The position numbers and the translations under genes were made by a program. This document shows positions 49,494 through 59,812 of a stretch of 64,000 nucleotides of DNA, in pieces. A model generated the notes under the pieces. It was not told where the DNA came from and ran no database searches. It worked only from the letters and a program-made list of their open reading frames with translations. The stretch spans positions 62,001 to 126,000 of the forward strand of contig CAVEPA010000006.1 in assembly GCA_963617485.1 (NCBI GenBank). Reading direction: 5' to 3'. The DNA comes from UBA1757 sp963617485. Lineage in GTDB: Bacteria; Bacteroidota; Bacteroidia; Bacteroidales; UBA1402. Position 1 is the first letter of the stretch. Every line of letters begins with the position of its first letter.

Positions 49494-52280
49494 ATGAACA
49501 AACGCACGAAGGATAAATCTGGATTTTTTCAGACCCCAAGATTGGGCATCATTATCTTGATGCTGTTCCTTGTCGTGCCTGCCGTGGCCCAGCGCAAAAT
49601 GGCCGACCCCAGTCTGGCTCCCTTGCCTGATACGCTCAGCGTGGTCAGCCCCGCTCCTGACGGCATCCGCCCTTCGCCCATCGACAGCAGTCTGGCGCAT
49701 TTGGCCGACAGCGCCATGCTGGCCCTCGGCGACAGTCTGCAGCAAGCTCCGCCCCAACCCAAGAAAGACAAAGGAACATCCGACCTCACCAGTGTCATCA
49801 CCTTCGAGGCGGCCGACTCCATGACCTTCAATGCCGGCGGCACCGCCCATCTTTATAAGGATGGCAAGGTGCTCTACGGAGAAATGGACCTGGGCGGTGG
49901 CTACATCGTGATGGATATGGACAGTTCCACCATCTTTGCCGTGGGTCTGCGCGACTCGGCCGGCAATGTGAGCGGTGACCCGGTCTTCGCCGACAAGAGC
50001 GGTTCCTACCAAAGCCGCGACCTCAAATACAACTTTGTTACGCAAAAGGGCCTGATTTCCAATGTAGTGACCCAGCAAGGCGAAGGTTATGTGGTGAGCG
50101 GCCGCACCAAAAAAATGGACGATGATGCCATGTATATGGTGGATGGCAAATACACCACCTGCGACAATCACGATCATCCACATTTCTATCTGCAACTGAG
50201 CAAAGCCAAGGTCCGCCCCGGCAAGAACATCGTCACCGGCCCCGCCCACATGGTGGTGGAAGACGTGCATCTGCCGCTGGTGGTGCCTTTCGGCTATTTT
50301 CCCTTCAGCACGGAATACTCGTCGGGCATCATCACACCGACCTATGGTGATGAGCTTTCGCGAGGCTTCTACCTGCGCGACGGCGGCTATTACTTTGCCG
50401 TGAACGACTATTTCGACCTGGCCCTGACGGGCGAATACTATACTAAGGGCTCTTGGGGAGTCAAGGCACGGAGCAACTACCGCCGCCGCTACAAGTATTC
50501 GGGAAATTTCTCCTTTTCTTATCTTCTGACGGCCAACAGCGAGAAAAGCCTGCCAGACTATTCGGAAAGCTCCAACATGAGCATCACCTGGAGCCATGCG
50601 CAAGACTCCAAGGCCAATCCCTACCGTACTTTTTCGGCGTCGGTGAACTTCGCTACCAGCGGCTATTCGCGTAACGATTTGAACTCCTATTACAATCCCG
50701 AGGCTTTCTCGCAGAACACCAAGAGTTCGAGCATCAACTTTTCGCAGCGCTTCCCCGATTTTCCGCTCAGTATCAGTGCCAGCGCCAGCATCACCCAGCG
50801 CAGCAAGGACTCTACCCTTACCGTTTCGCTGCCCAATATGAGTCTGAGTGTCCCCAGATTTTATCCCTTCAAACGCAAGCAGGCCGTCGGCAAGGAATAT
50901 TTTTGGGAGAAGATCAGTATGAGTTATTCAGGTACCCTTACCAACAGCATTTCCGAGGTGAAGGAATACGATATCCTGAACAAATCGCTCATACGCGACT
51001 GGCGTAACGGTATGAAACACAGCATCCCCGTGAGCGCCACCTTTACCGTGTTCAACTACATCAATGTAACGCCATCGTTCTCCTACACCGAGCGTTGGTA
51101 CACGAGCCGCCTCGACAAGTACTACGACCCCGAGACCGACCGGGTGCTCAACGATACGGTCTGGGGCTTTAACCGCGTGTGGGACTACAACGCCAGCGTG
51201 AGCGCCTCTACCAAACTCTATGGTTTCTACCAGCCGCTGCCGCAGATTTTCGGCACCAAAGTAAATATGATACGTCACGTGTTGACACCATCGGTATCCT
51301 TCTCTTACCGTCCCGACTTTGGCAACGACCGCTACGGCTATTACGAAACCCTGGAGTATGTGGACGCAGCCGGCAATACCCGTACCCAAACCTATTCGCA
51401 TTACCAGAACTCGCTCTACGGCACTCCCGGTAAGGGCAAGTCGGGCAGCATCAACTTCAATGTGGCCAATAATGTGGAAATGAAGGTGCGCAACGACAAG
51501 GATTCCACCGAAGAAAACGCTTTCAAGAAGGTGAGCCTTATCGATAATTTCTCCTTCGGCACTTCCTACAATCTGGCGGCCGACAGTCTTAACTGGAGCA
51601 ATATCAGCGCCAATATCCGTATCAAGTTCGGCACCAAATATACCTTGAACCTGAGCGGTACCTTCGACCCTTACACCTATCAGCTCGACAAAAACGGCAA
51701 TCCGGTGCGGGTAAACGTTACACAGTTCGAAAAATACGGCATCCCGGGCCGCCTTATCAGCACGGGTACATCTTTTTCCTATACCATCAGCAACGATACC
51801 TTTAAAAAGAAGGACAAGAGCGCAGATGGCGGTGGTGATGGCAGTACCAAGCCCGAAACAACAACACCTTCTTCTTCTTCGGACGACCCTGAAGAGGCTC
51901 TCTACAAGCCCTATACGCTACCTTGGAGCATATCGCTGAGCTACACTTTGCGTTACGGACGCTCCACTTTCAACAAGAAGACGCTCGAATACGACCGCAA
52001 ACTGACGCACAACCTCAGTTTCAGCGGCAATATGTCGCTTACCGACAAATGGAAAGTCACTTGCAGCAGCAGTTACAACTTCGATACCAAGCAGCTTTCC
52101 ACCATGAACTGTACCGTATCGCGCGATTTGCACTGTTGGCTGCTCTCGGCCAGTTTCATCCCCATCGGCCGCTACAAATCCTACAACTTCTCCATACGTG
52201 TCAAGTCGGGTATGCTGCAAGACCTCAAGTACGAGCAGCGACAGAACCCCCGCGACAACGTTGTTTGGGGCGTGCATTAA
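49494..52280 (+). CDS. lptD: LPS-assembly protein LptD
   Basis: Outer-membrane barrel that inserts LPS into the outer leaflet, working with a periplasmic Lpt bridge. The 928 residues begin with a signal (LGIIILMLFLVVPAVAQ), then a proline-rich linker, an OstA-like jellyroll part (about 95-260: YKDGKVLYGEMDL, GEGYVVSGRTKKM) and a large beta-barrel (about 270-928) with many alternating strands such as YGDELSRGFYLRDGGYYFA. The longer open frame upstream was rejected because it precedes the promoter. Its 3' end is followed by 122 bp before the pectate-lyase-like gene. Confidence 0.92.
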   Translation: MNKRTKDKSGFFQTPRLGIIILMLFLVVPAVAQRKMADPSLAPLPDTLSVVSPAPDGIRPSPIDSSLAHLADSAMLALGDSLQQAPPQPKKDKGTSDLTSVITFEAADSMTFNAGGTAHLYKDGKVLYGEMDLGGGYIVMDMDSSTIFAVGLRDSAGNVSGDPVFADKSGSYQSRDLKYNFVTQKGLISNVVTQQGEGYVVSGRTKKMDDDAMYMVDGKYTTCDNHDHPHFYLQLSKAKVRPGKNIVTGPAHMVVEDVHLPLVVPFGYFPFSTEYSSGIITPTYGDELSRGFYLRDGGYYFAVNDYFDLALTGEYYTKGSWGVKARSNYRRRYKYSGNFSFSYLLTANSEKSLPDYSESSNMSITWSHAQDSKANPYRTFSASVNFATSGYSRNDLNSYYNPEAFSQNTKSSSINFSQRFPDFPLSISASASITQRSKDSTLTVSLPNMSLSVPRFYPFKRKQAVGKEYFWEKISMSYSGTLTNSISEVKEYDILNKSLIRDWRNGMKHSIPVSATFTVFNYINVTPSFSYTERWYTSRLDKYYDPETDRVLNDTVWGFNRVWDYNASVSASTKLYGFYQPLPQIFGTKVNMIRHVLTPSVSFSYRPDFGNDRYGYYETLEYVDAAGNTRTQTYSHYQNSLYGTPGKGKSGSINFNVANNVEMKVRNDKDSTEENAFKKVSLIDNFSFGTSYNLAADSLNWSNISANIRIKFGTKYTLNLSGTFDPYTYQLDKNGNPVRVNVTQFEKYGIPGRLISTGTSFSYTISNDTFKKKDKSADGGGDGSTKPETTTPSSSSDDPEEALYKPYTLPWSISLSYTLRYGRSTFNKKTLEYDRKLTHNLSFSGNMSLTDKWKVTCSSSYNFDTKQLSTMNCTVSRDLHCWLLSASFIPIGRYKSYNFSIRVKSGMLQDLKYEQRQNPRDNVVWGVH

Positions 52281-52402
52281 GAATCTTTCAAAAAAGTTGG
52301 GCTAGTTTAATGCTTCCGCAACGGGACTTAACAAAGATTAGCCCCGCGGCCTGCTTTTATTGCCGTTCTTTGCGTTCTCCTAATCAACTAACTTTTTACA
52401 AC

Positions 52403-55204
52403 ATGATGAAGAAACTGCTACTCTTAGTGGCTACGCTGGGTTTGACCTTGTCCCTAGGCGCCGCCAATCCTGTTATCAAGGTCGATATCAACGAAGCCAG
52501 CCGGCAGGATGCCGAAGTGAACGAACCTGGCTACACACCTTGGAAATTCGGCAAGAACAAGTATTCCGACACCCTGGTGGTAGACGGCATCAAGATGGTG
52601 CTGCGTGGCCGCGCCGTTACTCGCGTAGACGGTGTGCTGTATGTTGATAACGAATGCTACTGCCGTTCGGCCTGGAGCAAAGCCTTGGTGCAATCGCCCA
52701 ACTATCAGCGTCTGCATGGCGACGGTCTGGTGCTGGAACCCACTACCATGGTGGGTGCCATCGAATTGGTATTTATGAACTTGCCCGTCGGTACCCATTA
52801 TCTGCAAACCTATCACAACTGCTGGGACGCTCCCGAAAAGAAGGAAGTTTTCCCCTTTGACGTGTATGTGGACGGTGTGATGGTCTACGATAGCCTGATG
52901 CGTACGCAACAGGTGGCTTCCTATGCCGATGCCCTTATCGTCAAGACCACGCTCAAGGTGAAAAATGAGGGTCAGGAAGTGGTTGTCCGTTTCGAAACCA
53001 ATCCCAACTACACCTCACGCTCGTCCGTTGCCGATGAGTGCACCCCCGTGCTGAACGCCTTTGAACTCAATACGGTGGCTGTCGATGCCAAGGCTTCCAA
53101 GCCCGTTCCCGCCGATGCCGATTATCATATCAATGCTGATGACGGTGTGTACACCCTGCAATGGTCTTCTGCTGCCAATGCCGACAAGCACCTTATTTAT
53201 ATAGGTACTTCCAAAGACAATCTCTCGCTGGTATCTACCCAGGTGAAGGCCGATACATCTTACGTTTTGAACAACATCTCAACGTTCAATACGTATTATT
53301 GGCGCGTTGACGAACAGGCCGAAGACGGTACCGTTTCCGAAGGTGAAGTCTGGAGCTTCCGTTCGCGTCATCTGGCTTTCCCCGGTGCTGAGGGCTATGG
53401 CCGTTATGCTCACGGTGGACGTGGCGGCAAGGTAGTATATGTGACCAACCTCAACGATAGCGGCGAAGGCAGTTTGCGCGAAGCACTTACCAACGACATC
53501 GGTCCGCGCACGGTTTTGTTTGCCGTTTCTGGCCGTATCCAACTCAAGGGCCGTCTGGTCATGAACAAGTTCGTGACTATGGCTGGCCAGAGCGCTCCCG
53601 GCAAGGGTATCTGCATCAGCCGCGCACCTATGGGCTCCAACGACGACTGTATTTCGCGCTTTGTACGCGTGCGTCTGGGCGGCGGTGAAACGGCCGACGG
53701 TTTCGGTATGACGGGCAACGACCATGCCATTATCGACCACGTGTCCATCAGCTGGGCCATCGACGAAGTGTTCTCTTCGCGTAACGCTAAGAATATCACC
53801 TTGCAGCGCTCAATGGTAACCGAAGCCCTGAACGTGGCCGGTCACAAGAACTACGGTGAAGGCAAGGCTCATGGTTTTGCCGGTTCGGTAAGCGGTGATA
53901 TCGGTTCTATCCACCACAATCTGCTGGCCCACAACAACGGCCGTAACTGGTCTCTGGCCGGTGGTTTGGACGGCAATGGCTACTCGGCAGGCCGTATGGA
54001 TATCTCCAATAATGTGGTCTACAACTTCGACGGACGTGTTACCGACGGTGGCGTACACGAAGCCAACTTCGTGGGCAACTACTACAAGCGCGGACCCGTG
54101 GGCGGCAAGCAGAAAATCTTCATCGCCCAGATTGAGAATATCGGCTTGGGTACCCAGAGCTACTACTATGCCAACAACATCCTGCAGAATCCCGACAACG
54201 GCAGCTTCATCTGCGACGGCACCGACAACACCTGCGGCCGTGACGAGCAGCTTGATAAGACGGTCGACTGGCAGCTGTGGGTAGACGAACCCTTCTTCCC
54301 CTCGTATATTACGCTGGAGAGTGCCAAAGATGCCTACAAGAGTACGCTGAGCGACGTTGGTTGCACCATGCCTGTCTTCGATGAACAAGACCAGCGCGTG
54401 GTTCGTGAAACCCTCGATGCCACCTATACCTACGTGGGTAGCTACACGGGCAAGAAAGGTCTTATCGACAATGAAGCCGATGCCGGCGGTTTTGAAGACT
54501 ACGGTTACGAAGTGATAGATTTGGATGCCTTTGATACCGACCGTGACGGTTTGCCCAACTGGTGGGAAAAGATGCTGGGTACCAACCCCAACTCTGCTGC
54601 CGGCGATTTCAGCGACAGCAATGCCGACCCCGATGGCGACGGCTTCTCCCTTTTGGAAGACTATCTTGACTGGTTGTCAGTTCCTCGCTATTATCTCTCT
54701 CAGACAGAGAACGATACCATCAACCTTGGCCAATATTTCAAGGCTTATGTCAACAGCCCCAAATATGAAGTAAGTGCCAGTGATGATGTCAATTACAGCC
54801 TGGACGGACAGCGTCTGATTATCTCAGCCGCAAAGGACTTCAAGGCCGTGCAGTACTTCACCGTAACCGTGACCGATGCCGACAACAGCAGCTATACCCG
54901 TCGTTTTGGTGTCTGCATGGAAGAGAACATCGCCACCTCGCTGACACCCGCTATGGTGAGCAAGCCCGACTTTGCCGTAACACCCAGCCTGTTCCATTCT
55001 CAGGTGAGCGTGCGCAACCATAGCGGTGAGTCTGCCGTTGTATCCCTGCGCGACTTGAACGGAAAAGAAATCCGCCGCCAGATTCTGGCAGCGGATGCTG
55101 AAATCACTATCGATTCCTTGGATAAGTTGCCTGCCGGAGTTTATGTACTGCAAACGCAGACGGCTCAAGGCAAGATAGCCAACCACAAACTGATGAAAGA
55201 CTAG
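52403..55204 (+). CDS. Secreted pectate-lyase-like protein (PL1-type) with T9SS C-terminal domain
   Basis: A 933-residue precursor with signal peptide (LLLLVATLGLTLSLGAANP). An N-terminal carbohydrate-related beta module (about 25-235) and an FN3-like domain (about 240-325) precede a right-handed beta-helix lyase domain (about 330-680) with the PL1 hallmark AFPGAEGYGRYAHGGRGG, LREALT and VRLGGGETADGFGM. Then come calcium-type thrombospondin-like motifs (DTDRDGLPNWWEKMLGT, DPDGDGFSLLEDYL) and a C-terminal T9SS sorting domain (SLRDLNGKEIRRQI to HKLMKD). It likely cleaves pectin at the cell surface. The stop codon shares CTAG with the leuB stop. Confidence 0.88.
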   Translation: MMKKLLLLVATLGLTLSLGAANPVIKVDINEASRQDAEVNEPGYTPWKFGKNKYSDTLVVDGIKMVLRGRAVTRVDGVLYVDNECYCRSAWSKALVQSPNYQRLHGDGLVLEPTTMVGAIELVFMNLPVGTHYLQTYHNCWDAPEKKEVFPFDVYVDGVMVYDSLMRTQQVASYADALIVKTTLKVKNEGQEVVVRFETNPNYTSRSSVADECTPVLNAFELNTVAVDAKASKPVPADADYHINADDGVYTLQWSSAANADKHLIYIGTSKDNLSLVSTQVKADTSYVLNNISTFNTYYWRVDEQAEDGTVSEGEVWSFRSRHLAFPGAEGYGRYAHGGRGGKVVYVTNLNDSGEGSLREALTNDIGPRTVLFAVSGRIQLKGRLVMNKFVTMAGQSAPGKGICISRAPMGSNDDCISRFVRVRLGGGETADGFGMTGNDHAIIDHVSISWAIDEVFSSRNAKNITLQRSMVTEALNVAGHKNYGEGKAHGFAGSVSGDIGSIHHNLLAHNNGRNWSLAGGLDGNGYSAGRMDISNNVVYNFDGRVTDGGVHEANFVGNYYKRGPVGGKQKIFIAQIENIGLGTQSYYYANNILQNPDNGSFICDGTDNTCGRDEQLDKTVDWQLWVDEPFFPSYITLESAKDAYKSTLSDVGCTMPVFDEQDQRVVRETLDATYTYVGSYTGKKGLIDNEADAGGFEDYGYEVIDLDAFDTDRDGLPNWWEKMLGTNPNSAAGDFSDSNADPDGDGFSLLEDYLDWLSVPRYYLSQTENDTINLGQYFKAYVNSPKYEVSASDDVNYSLDGQRLIISAAKDFKAVQYFTVTVTDADNSSYTRRFGVCMEENIATSLTPAMVSKPDFAVTPSLFHSQVSVRNHSGESAVVSLRDLNGKEIRRQILAADAEITIDSLDKLPAGVYVLQTQTAQGKIANHKLMKD

Positions 55205-56262
55205 TCTTTTAAGATATAGTCAACTATCCAGGCGCCCACTTCCTTAGTACCGAAGTGGGCGCCTTTTTCTACCTGAATTTCAGGCGTGCGCACCTCGGCA
55301 TCGAGCGAGGCATCCACGGCCTTTCTTACCAGGCTGGCCTCGGCTTTCAGGTCGAAGTACTCAAGGAGCATGGCTACCGACAGTATTTGGGCCAGTGGGT
55401 TGGCAATGTTCAGGCCCGTAGCTTGCGGCCAGCTGCCGTGTACGGGTTCGAAAACGGGTGTGCTCTCGCCCGTGGAGGCCGAGGCCAGCAGGCCCATAGA
55501 ACCGCTGATGACCGAAGCTTCGTCGGTAAGAATATCGCCAAAGGTGTTCTCCGTCACCATTACATCGAAAAAGGTCGGCTCTTGTATCATACGCATAGCA
55601 GCGTTGTCCACGTACATGAAATCGGTGGTCACGGCGGGATATTGCGGGGCCATCTCTTGGGCAATCTGTCGCCACAGCCGCGAAGAAGCCAGTACATTGG
55701 CCTTGTCTACCACCGTCAGATGATGACGGCGTTTCATGGCATAATCGAAGCCCACTTTCAGGATGCGTTCAATCTCGTGACGTGTGTAATAGTTGGTGTC
55801 GTAAGCCTTGTCGTTGTCCTGGTACTTCTCGCCGAAATACATACCGCCCGTCAATTCGCGAATGCAGACGAAATCGGCATCGCCCACCACTTCGGCGCGC
55901 AGGGGCGATTTGTGAACCAGACATTTGAAGCTCTGGATGGGACGGATATTGGCGTAAAGGCCGAGCTTCTTGCGCATGGCCAGCAAACCCTGTTCGGGGC
56001 GCACTTTGGCCTTGGGGTCGTTGTCGTAGCGGGGGTCGCCTACGGCCGAAAACAGTACGGCATCGGAGCGTTTGCAACACTCGAAAGTGCTTTCGGGAAA
56101 GGGGTCGCCCAGCGCATCGATGGCTGCGGCACCGCACAGTGCCTCTTCGAAACTGACCTCGTGGCCGAACTTGCCACAGACGGCCTGCAGTACTTTTACT
56201 CCCTGTTCTGATATTTCCGGGCCGATACCATCGCCGGCCAGGACGGCAATTTTTAGTTTCAT
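55201..56262 (-). CDS. leuB: 3-isopropylmalate dehydrogenase
   Basis: NAD-dependent oxidative decarboxylation of 3-isopropylmalate to ketoisocaproate; it also handles 3-methylmalate in the citramalate route to isoleucine. The 353-residue product has LAGDGIGPEI, the SAVGDPRYDND loop, RELTGGMYFGEK, VDKANVLASSRLWR and the NAD-binding EPVHGSWPQATGLNIANP. Last gene of the leu operon. Its final codons contain the terminator hairpin of the convergent pectate-lyase-like gene (55231-55268), and the two stop codons overlap in CTAG. Confidence 0.96.
   Translation of the reverse strand: MKLKIAVLAGDGIGPEISEQGVKVLQAVCGKFGHEVSFEEALCGAAAIDALGDPFPESTFECCKRSDAVLFSAVGDPRYDNDPKAKVRPEQGLLAMRKKLGLYANIRPIQSFKCLVHKSPLRAEVVGDADFVCIRELTGGMYFGEKYQDNDKAYDTNYYTRHEIERILKVGFDYAMKRRHHLTVVDKANVLASSRLWRQIAQEMAPQYPAVTTDFMYVDNAAMRMIQEPTFFDVMVTENTFGDILTDEASVISGSMGLLASASTGESTPVFEPVHGSWPQATGLNIANPLAQILSVAMLLEYFDLKAEASLVRKAVDASLDAEVRTPEIQVEKGAHFGTKEVGAWIVDYILKD
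55231..55268 (+). terminator. Terminator of the pectate-lyase-like gene, inside leuB
   Basis: A perfect 12-bp G-C-rich stem (55231-55242 with 55252-55263, 9-nt loop) followed by TTTTT on the plus strand. It is 26 bp past the stop at 55204 and lies entirely within the leuB coding sequence (codons for KGAHFGTKEVGA). Confidence 0.88.
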
Positions 56263-56286
56263 CGTGATGTATTTTTCAAAACAATT

Positions 56287-57800
<1,514 letters not shown>

Positions 57801-57828
<28 letters not shown>

Positions 57829-58403
57829 AATTCGGTCTTCTCTTGGTTGGCCCTCAGAAATTCAATGTCGTCGATGCCGTGCATCAGACAATGCTTCTTG
57901 TAGGCGTTGATATCGAAATGTTCACTGCGCCCGCTGGCCAGGTTGCAGATGCTTTGGGCGGGCAGGTCTACGCGCACTTGGGTTTTGGCATCTTGGGCGA
58001 TGCTGCGGAAAAGTTCCTGTAGGAAGTCTTCGCTCACAGTGACGGGCAGCACGAAATTATTTAACTCGTTGTTGCGGTGAATGTCGGCAAAGAAGCTGCT
58101 CACCACAACGCGGAAGCCGTAGCCGGCGATGGCCCAGGCGGCATGTTCGCGGCTGGATCCCGAACCGAAGTTCTTGCCGGCCACCAAAATCTCGCCGCTA
58201 TATTGCGGCTGGTTCAGCACAAAGTCGGGGTTGGGCTCCCCATTGGGGAGAAAACGCCAGTCGTGAAATAGATTGTCGCCGAAAAAACCTTCTTCGCGCG
58301 TAGTGGCTTTCAGAAAACGTGCCGGGATAATCTGGTCGGTGTCGATGTTCTCCAGAGGGAGCGGCACACAGGTACTGGTGATAATATGGAAAGCTTGTTT
58401 CAT
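57801..58403 (-). CDS. leuD: 3-isopropylmalate dehydratase small subunit
   Basis: Swivelling small subunit of the isomerase. I start at MKQAFHIITSTCVPL (58403), giving 200 residues; the longer frame runs into leuC. Signatures: NIDTDQIIPARFLKATT near residue 24, GKNFGSGSSREHAAWAI and the VSSFFADIHRNNELNN block. It begins 13 bp after leuC and its last 28 bases overlap the next gene's start. Confidence 0.96.
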
Positions 58404-58416
58404 AAGGCAGGGTGGG

Positions 58417-59808
58417 TTAAAGAAGTTCTCTCGGGTCGATGATGCGTCCGTACACGGCGGCCGCGGCCGCCGTGTACGGACTGGCCAGCAGCGTGCGCGC
58501 TCCCGGTCCCTGACGGCCCTCAAAGTTGCGGTTGCTGGTGGAAACGGCATACTTGCCTGCGGGAATCTTGTCCTCGTTCATGGCCAGACAGGCCGAGCAA
58601 CCGGGCTGACGCAGCTCGAAGCCCGCCTCCTGCAAAATCTTGTCAAGACCTTCTTCTTCAATCTGACGGCGCACCATCCACGAACCCGGCACCAGCCAAG
58701 CGGTGACATCGGGGGCTTTGCTGCGTCCGCGCACTATGGAGGCAAAAGCCCTGAAATCTTCGATGCGGCCGTTGGTGCAGGCACCCAGAAAAACATAATC
58801 GATTTTTTTGCCCAACAGACTTTCGCCCGGCTCGAAGCCCATGTAGTGCAAGGCTTTGCCATAAGACAGCGCGGCAGCCTTGTCGGCGGGCAGGTCGGGA
58901 ACGCGCTGGTCGATGGCGATGCCCATGCCGGGGTTGGTGCCGTAGGTAATCATCGGCTTGATGTCGGCTGCATCGAAATGCAGTTCGCGGTCGAAGACGG
59001 CATCCTCATCGCTCTTGAGCGTCTGCCAATAGGCGAGTGCCCGGTCCCAATCCTCTCCCTTGGGCGCATAGTCGCGGCCCTTGATGTAGTCGAAGGTGGT
59101 CTGGTCGGGTGCAATCATGCCGCCGCGCGCCCCCATCTCTATACTGAGGTTGCAAAGTGTCAAACGGCCTTCCATACTGAGCGAGCGTATGGCCTCGCCG
59201 GCATATTCCACAAAATAGCCCGTGGCACCGCCTGTTCCCAGTGCGGCAATAAGGTAAAGCGCCAGGTCTTTGGCCGTTACGCCTTTGCCAAGCCGCCCCT
59301 CAACGCTGATTCTCATAGTCTGTGGACGCGTCTGCAAAATACATTGCGAAGCCATCACCATCTCCACCTCGCTCGTGCCGATACCGAAAGCCACAGCACC
59401 CATGGCCCCGTGGGTAGAAGTGTGCGAATCGCCGCAGACGATGGTCATGCCCGGTAGGCTGAGGCCGCGTTCAGGCCCTACCACATGAATAATGCCGTTG
59501 TTGGGGTGCATCAGGCCGAAATGCGTCAGACCGAACTCCTTGGCGTTGCGTTCGAGCGCTTCCACCTGGCGGCGCGAAGTATCGTCCTGAATGGGCCGCT
59601 CTTGGTGCAAGGTGGGTGTATTGTGGTCGGGCATGCAGAAAATCTTCTCGGGACGGAAACAGGTAAGCCCTCTACTACGCAGTCCGTCAAAGGCTTGCGG
59701 GCTGGTCACTTCGTGACAGTACAGCCGGTCGATGTAAAGCTGTGTCGGTCCGTCGGGAACTTCCTGCACGATGTGCGCGTCCCAAATTTTGTCGAATAAG
59801 GTATGCAT
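58417..59808 (-). CDS. leuC: 3-isopropylmalate dehydratase large subunit
   Basis: Aconitase-type [4Fe-4S] large subunit, 463 residues. Iron-sulfur and substrate motifs: VCGDSHTSTHGAMGAVAFGI, the cysteine in FLGACTNGRIEDF, and GCSACLAMNEDKIPAGKYAV with the next two cluster ligands; then STSNRNFEGRQG. The final segment (SPYTAAAAAVYGR) is coded by a perfect 36-bp palindrome (58446-58481). It follows leuA by 4 bp. Confidence 0.97.
   Translation of the reverse strand: MHTLFDKIWDAHIVQEVPDGPTQLYIDRLYCHEVTSPQAFDGLRSRGLTCFRPEKIFCMPDHNTPTLHQERPIQDDTSRRQVEALERNAKEFGLTHFGLMHPNNGIIHVVGPERGLSLPGMTIVCGDSHTSTHGAMGAVAFGIGTSEVEMVMASQCILQTRPQTMRISVEGRLGKGVTAKDLALYLIAALGTGGATGYFVEYAGEAIRSLSMEGRLTLCNLSIEMGARGGMIAPDQTTFDYIKGRDYAPKGEDWDRALAYWQTLKSDEDAVFDRELHFDAADIKPMITYGTNPGMGIAIDQRVPDLPADKAAALSYGKALHYMGFEPGESLLGKKIDYVFLGACTNGRIEDFRAFASIVRGRSKAPDVTAWLVPGSWMVRRQIEEEGLDKILQEAGFELRQPGCSACLAMNEDKIPAGKYAVSTSNRNFEGRQGPGARTLLASPYTAAAAAVYGRIIDPRELL
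58446..58481. repeat. 36-bp perfect palindrome in leuC
   Basis: The strand equals its own reverse complement over 36 bp with no spacer; very G-C-rich at the centre. It lies 29 bp before the stop of leuC, coding for conserved-looking C-terminal residues. Confidence 0.95.
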
Positions 59809-59812
59809 AGTC

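Noticed and set aside
52281..52402. Terminator or strong promoter between lptD and the pectate-lyase-like gene
   Set aside because: Only a weak 6-bp stem without T-tract and a poor -7 match (GTTCTTTG) were found.
58236..58250. Short 7-bp-arm palindrome in leuD
   Set aside because: Arms this short are expected by chance in 64 kb.
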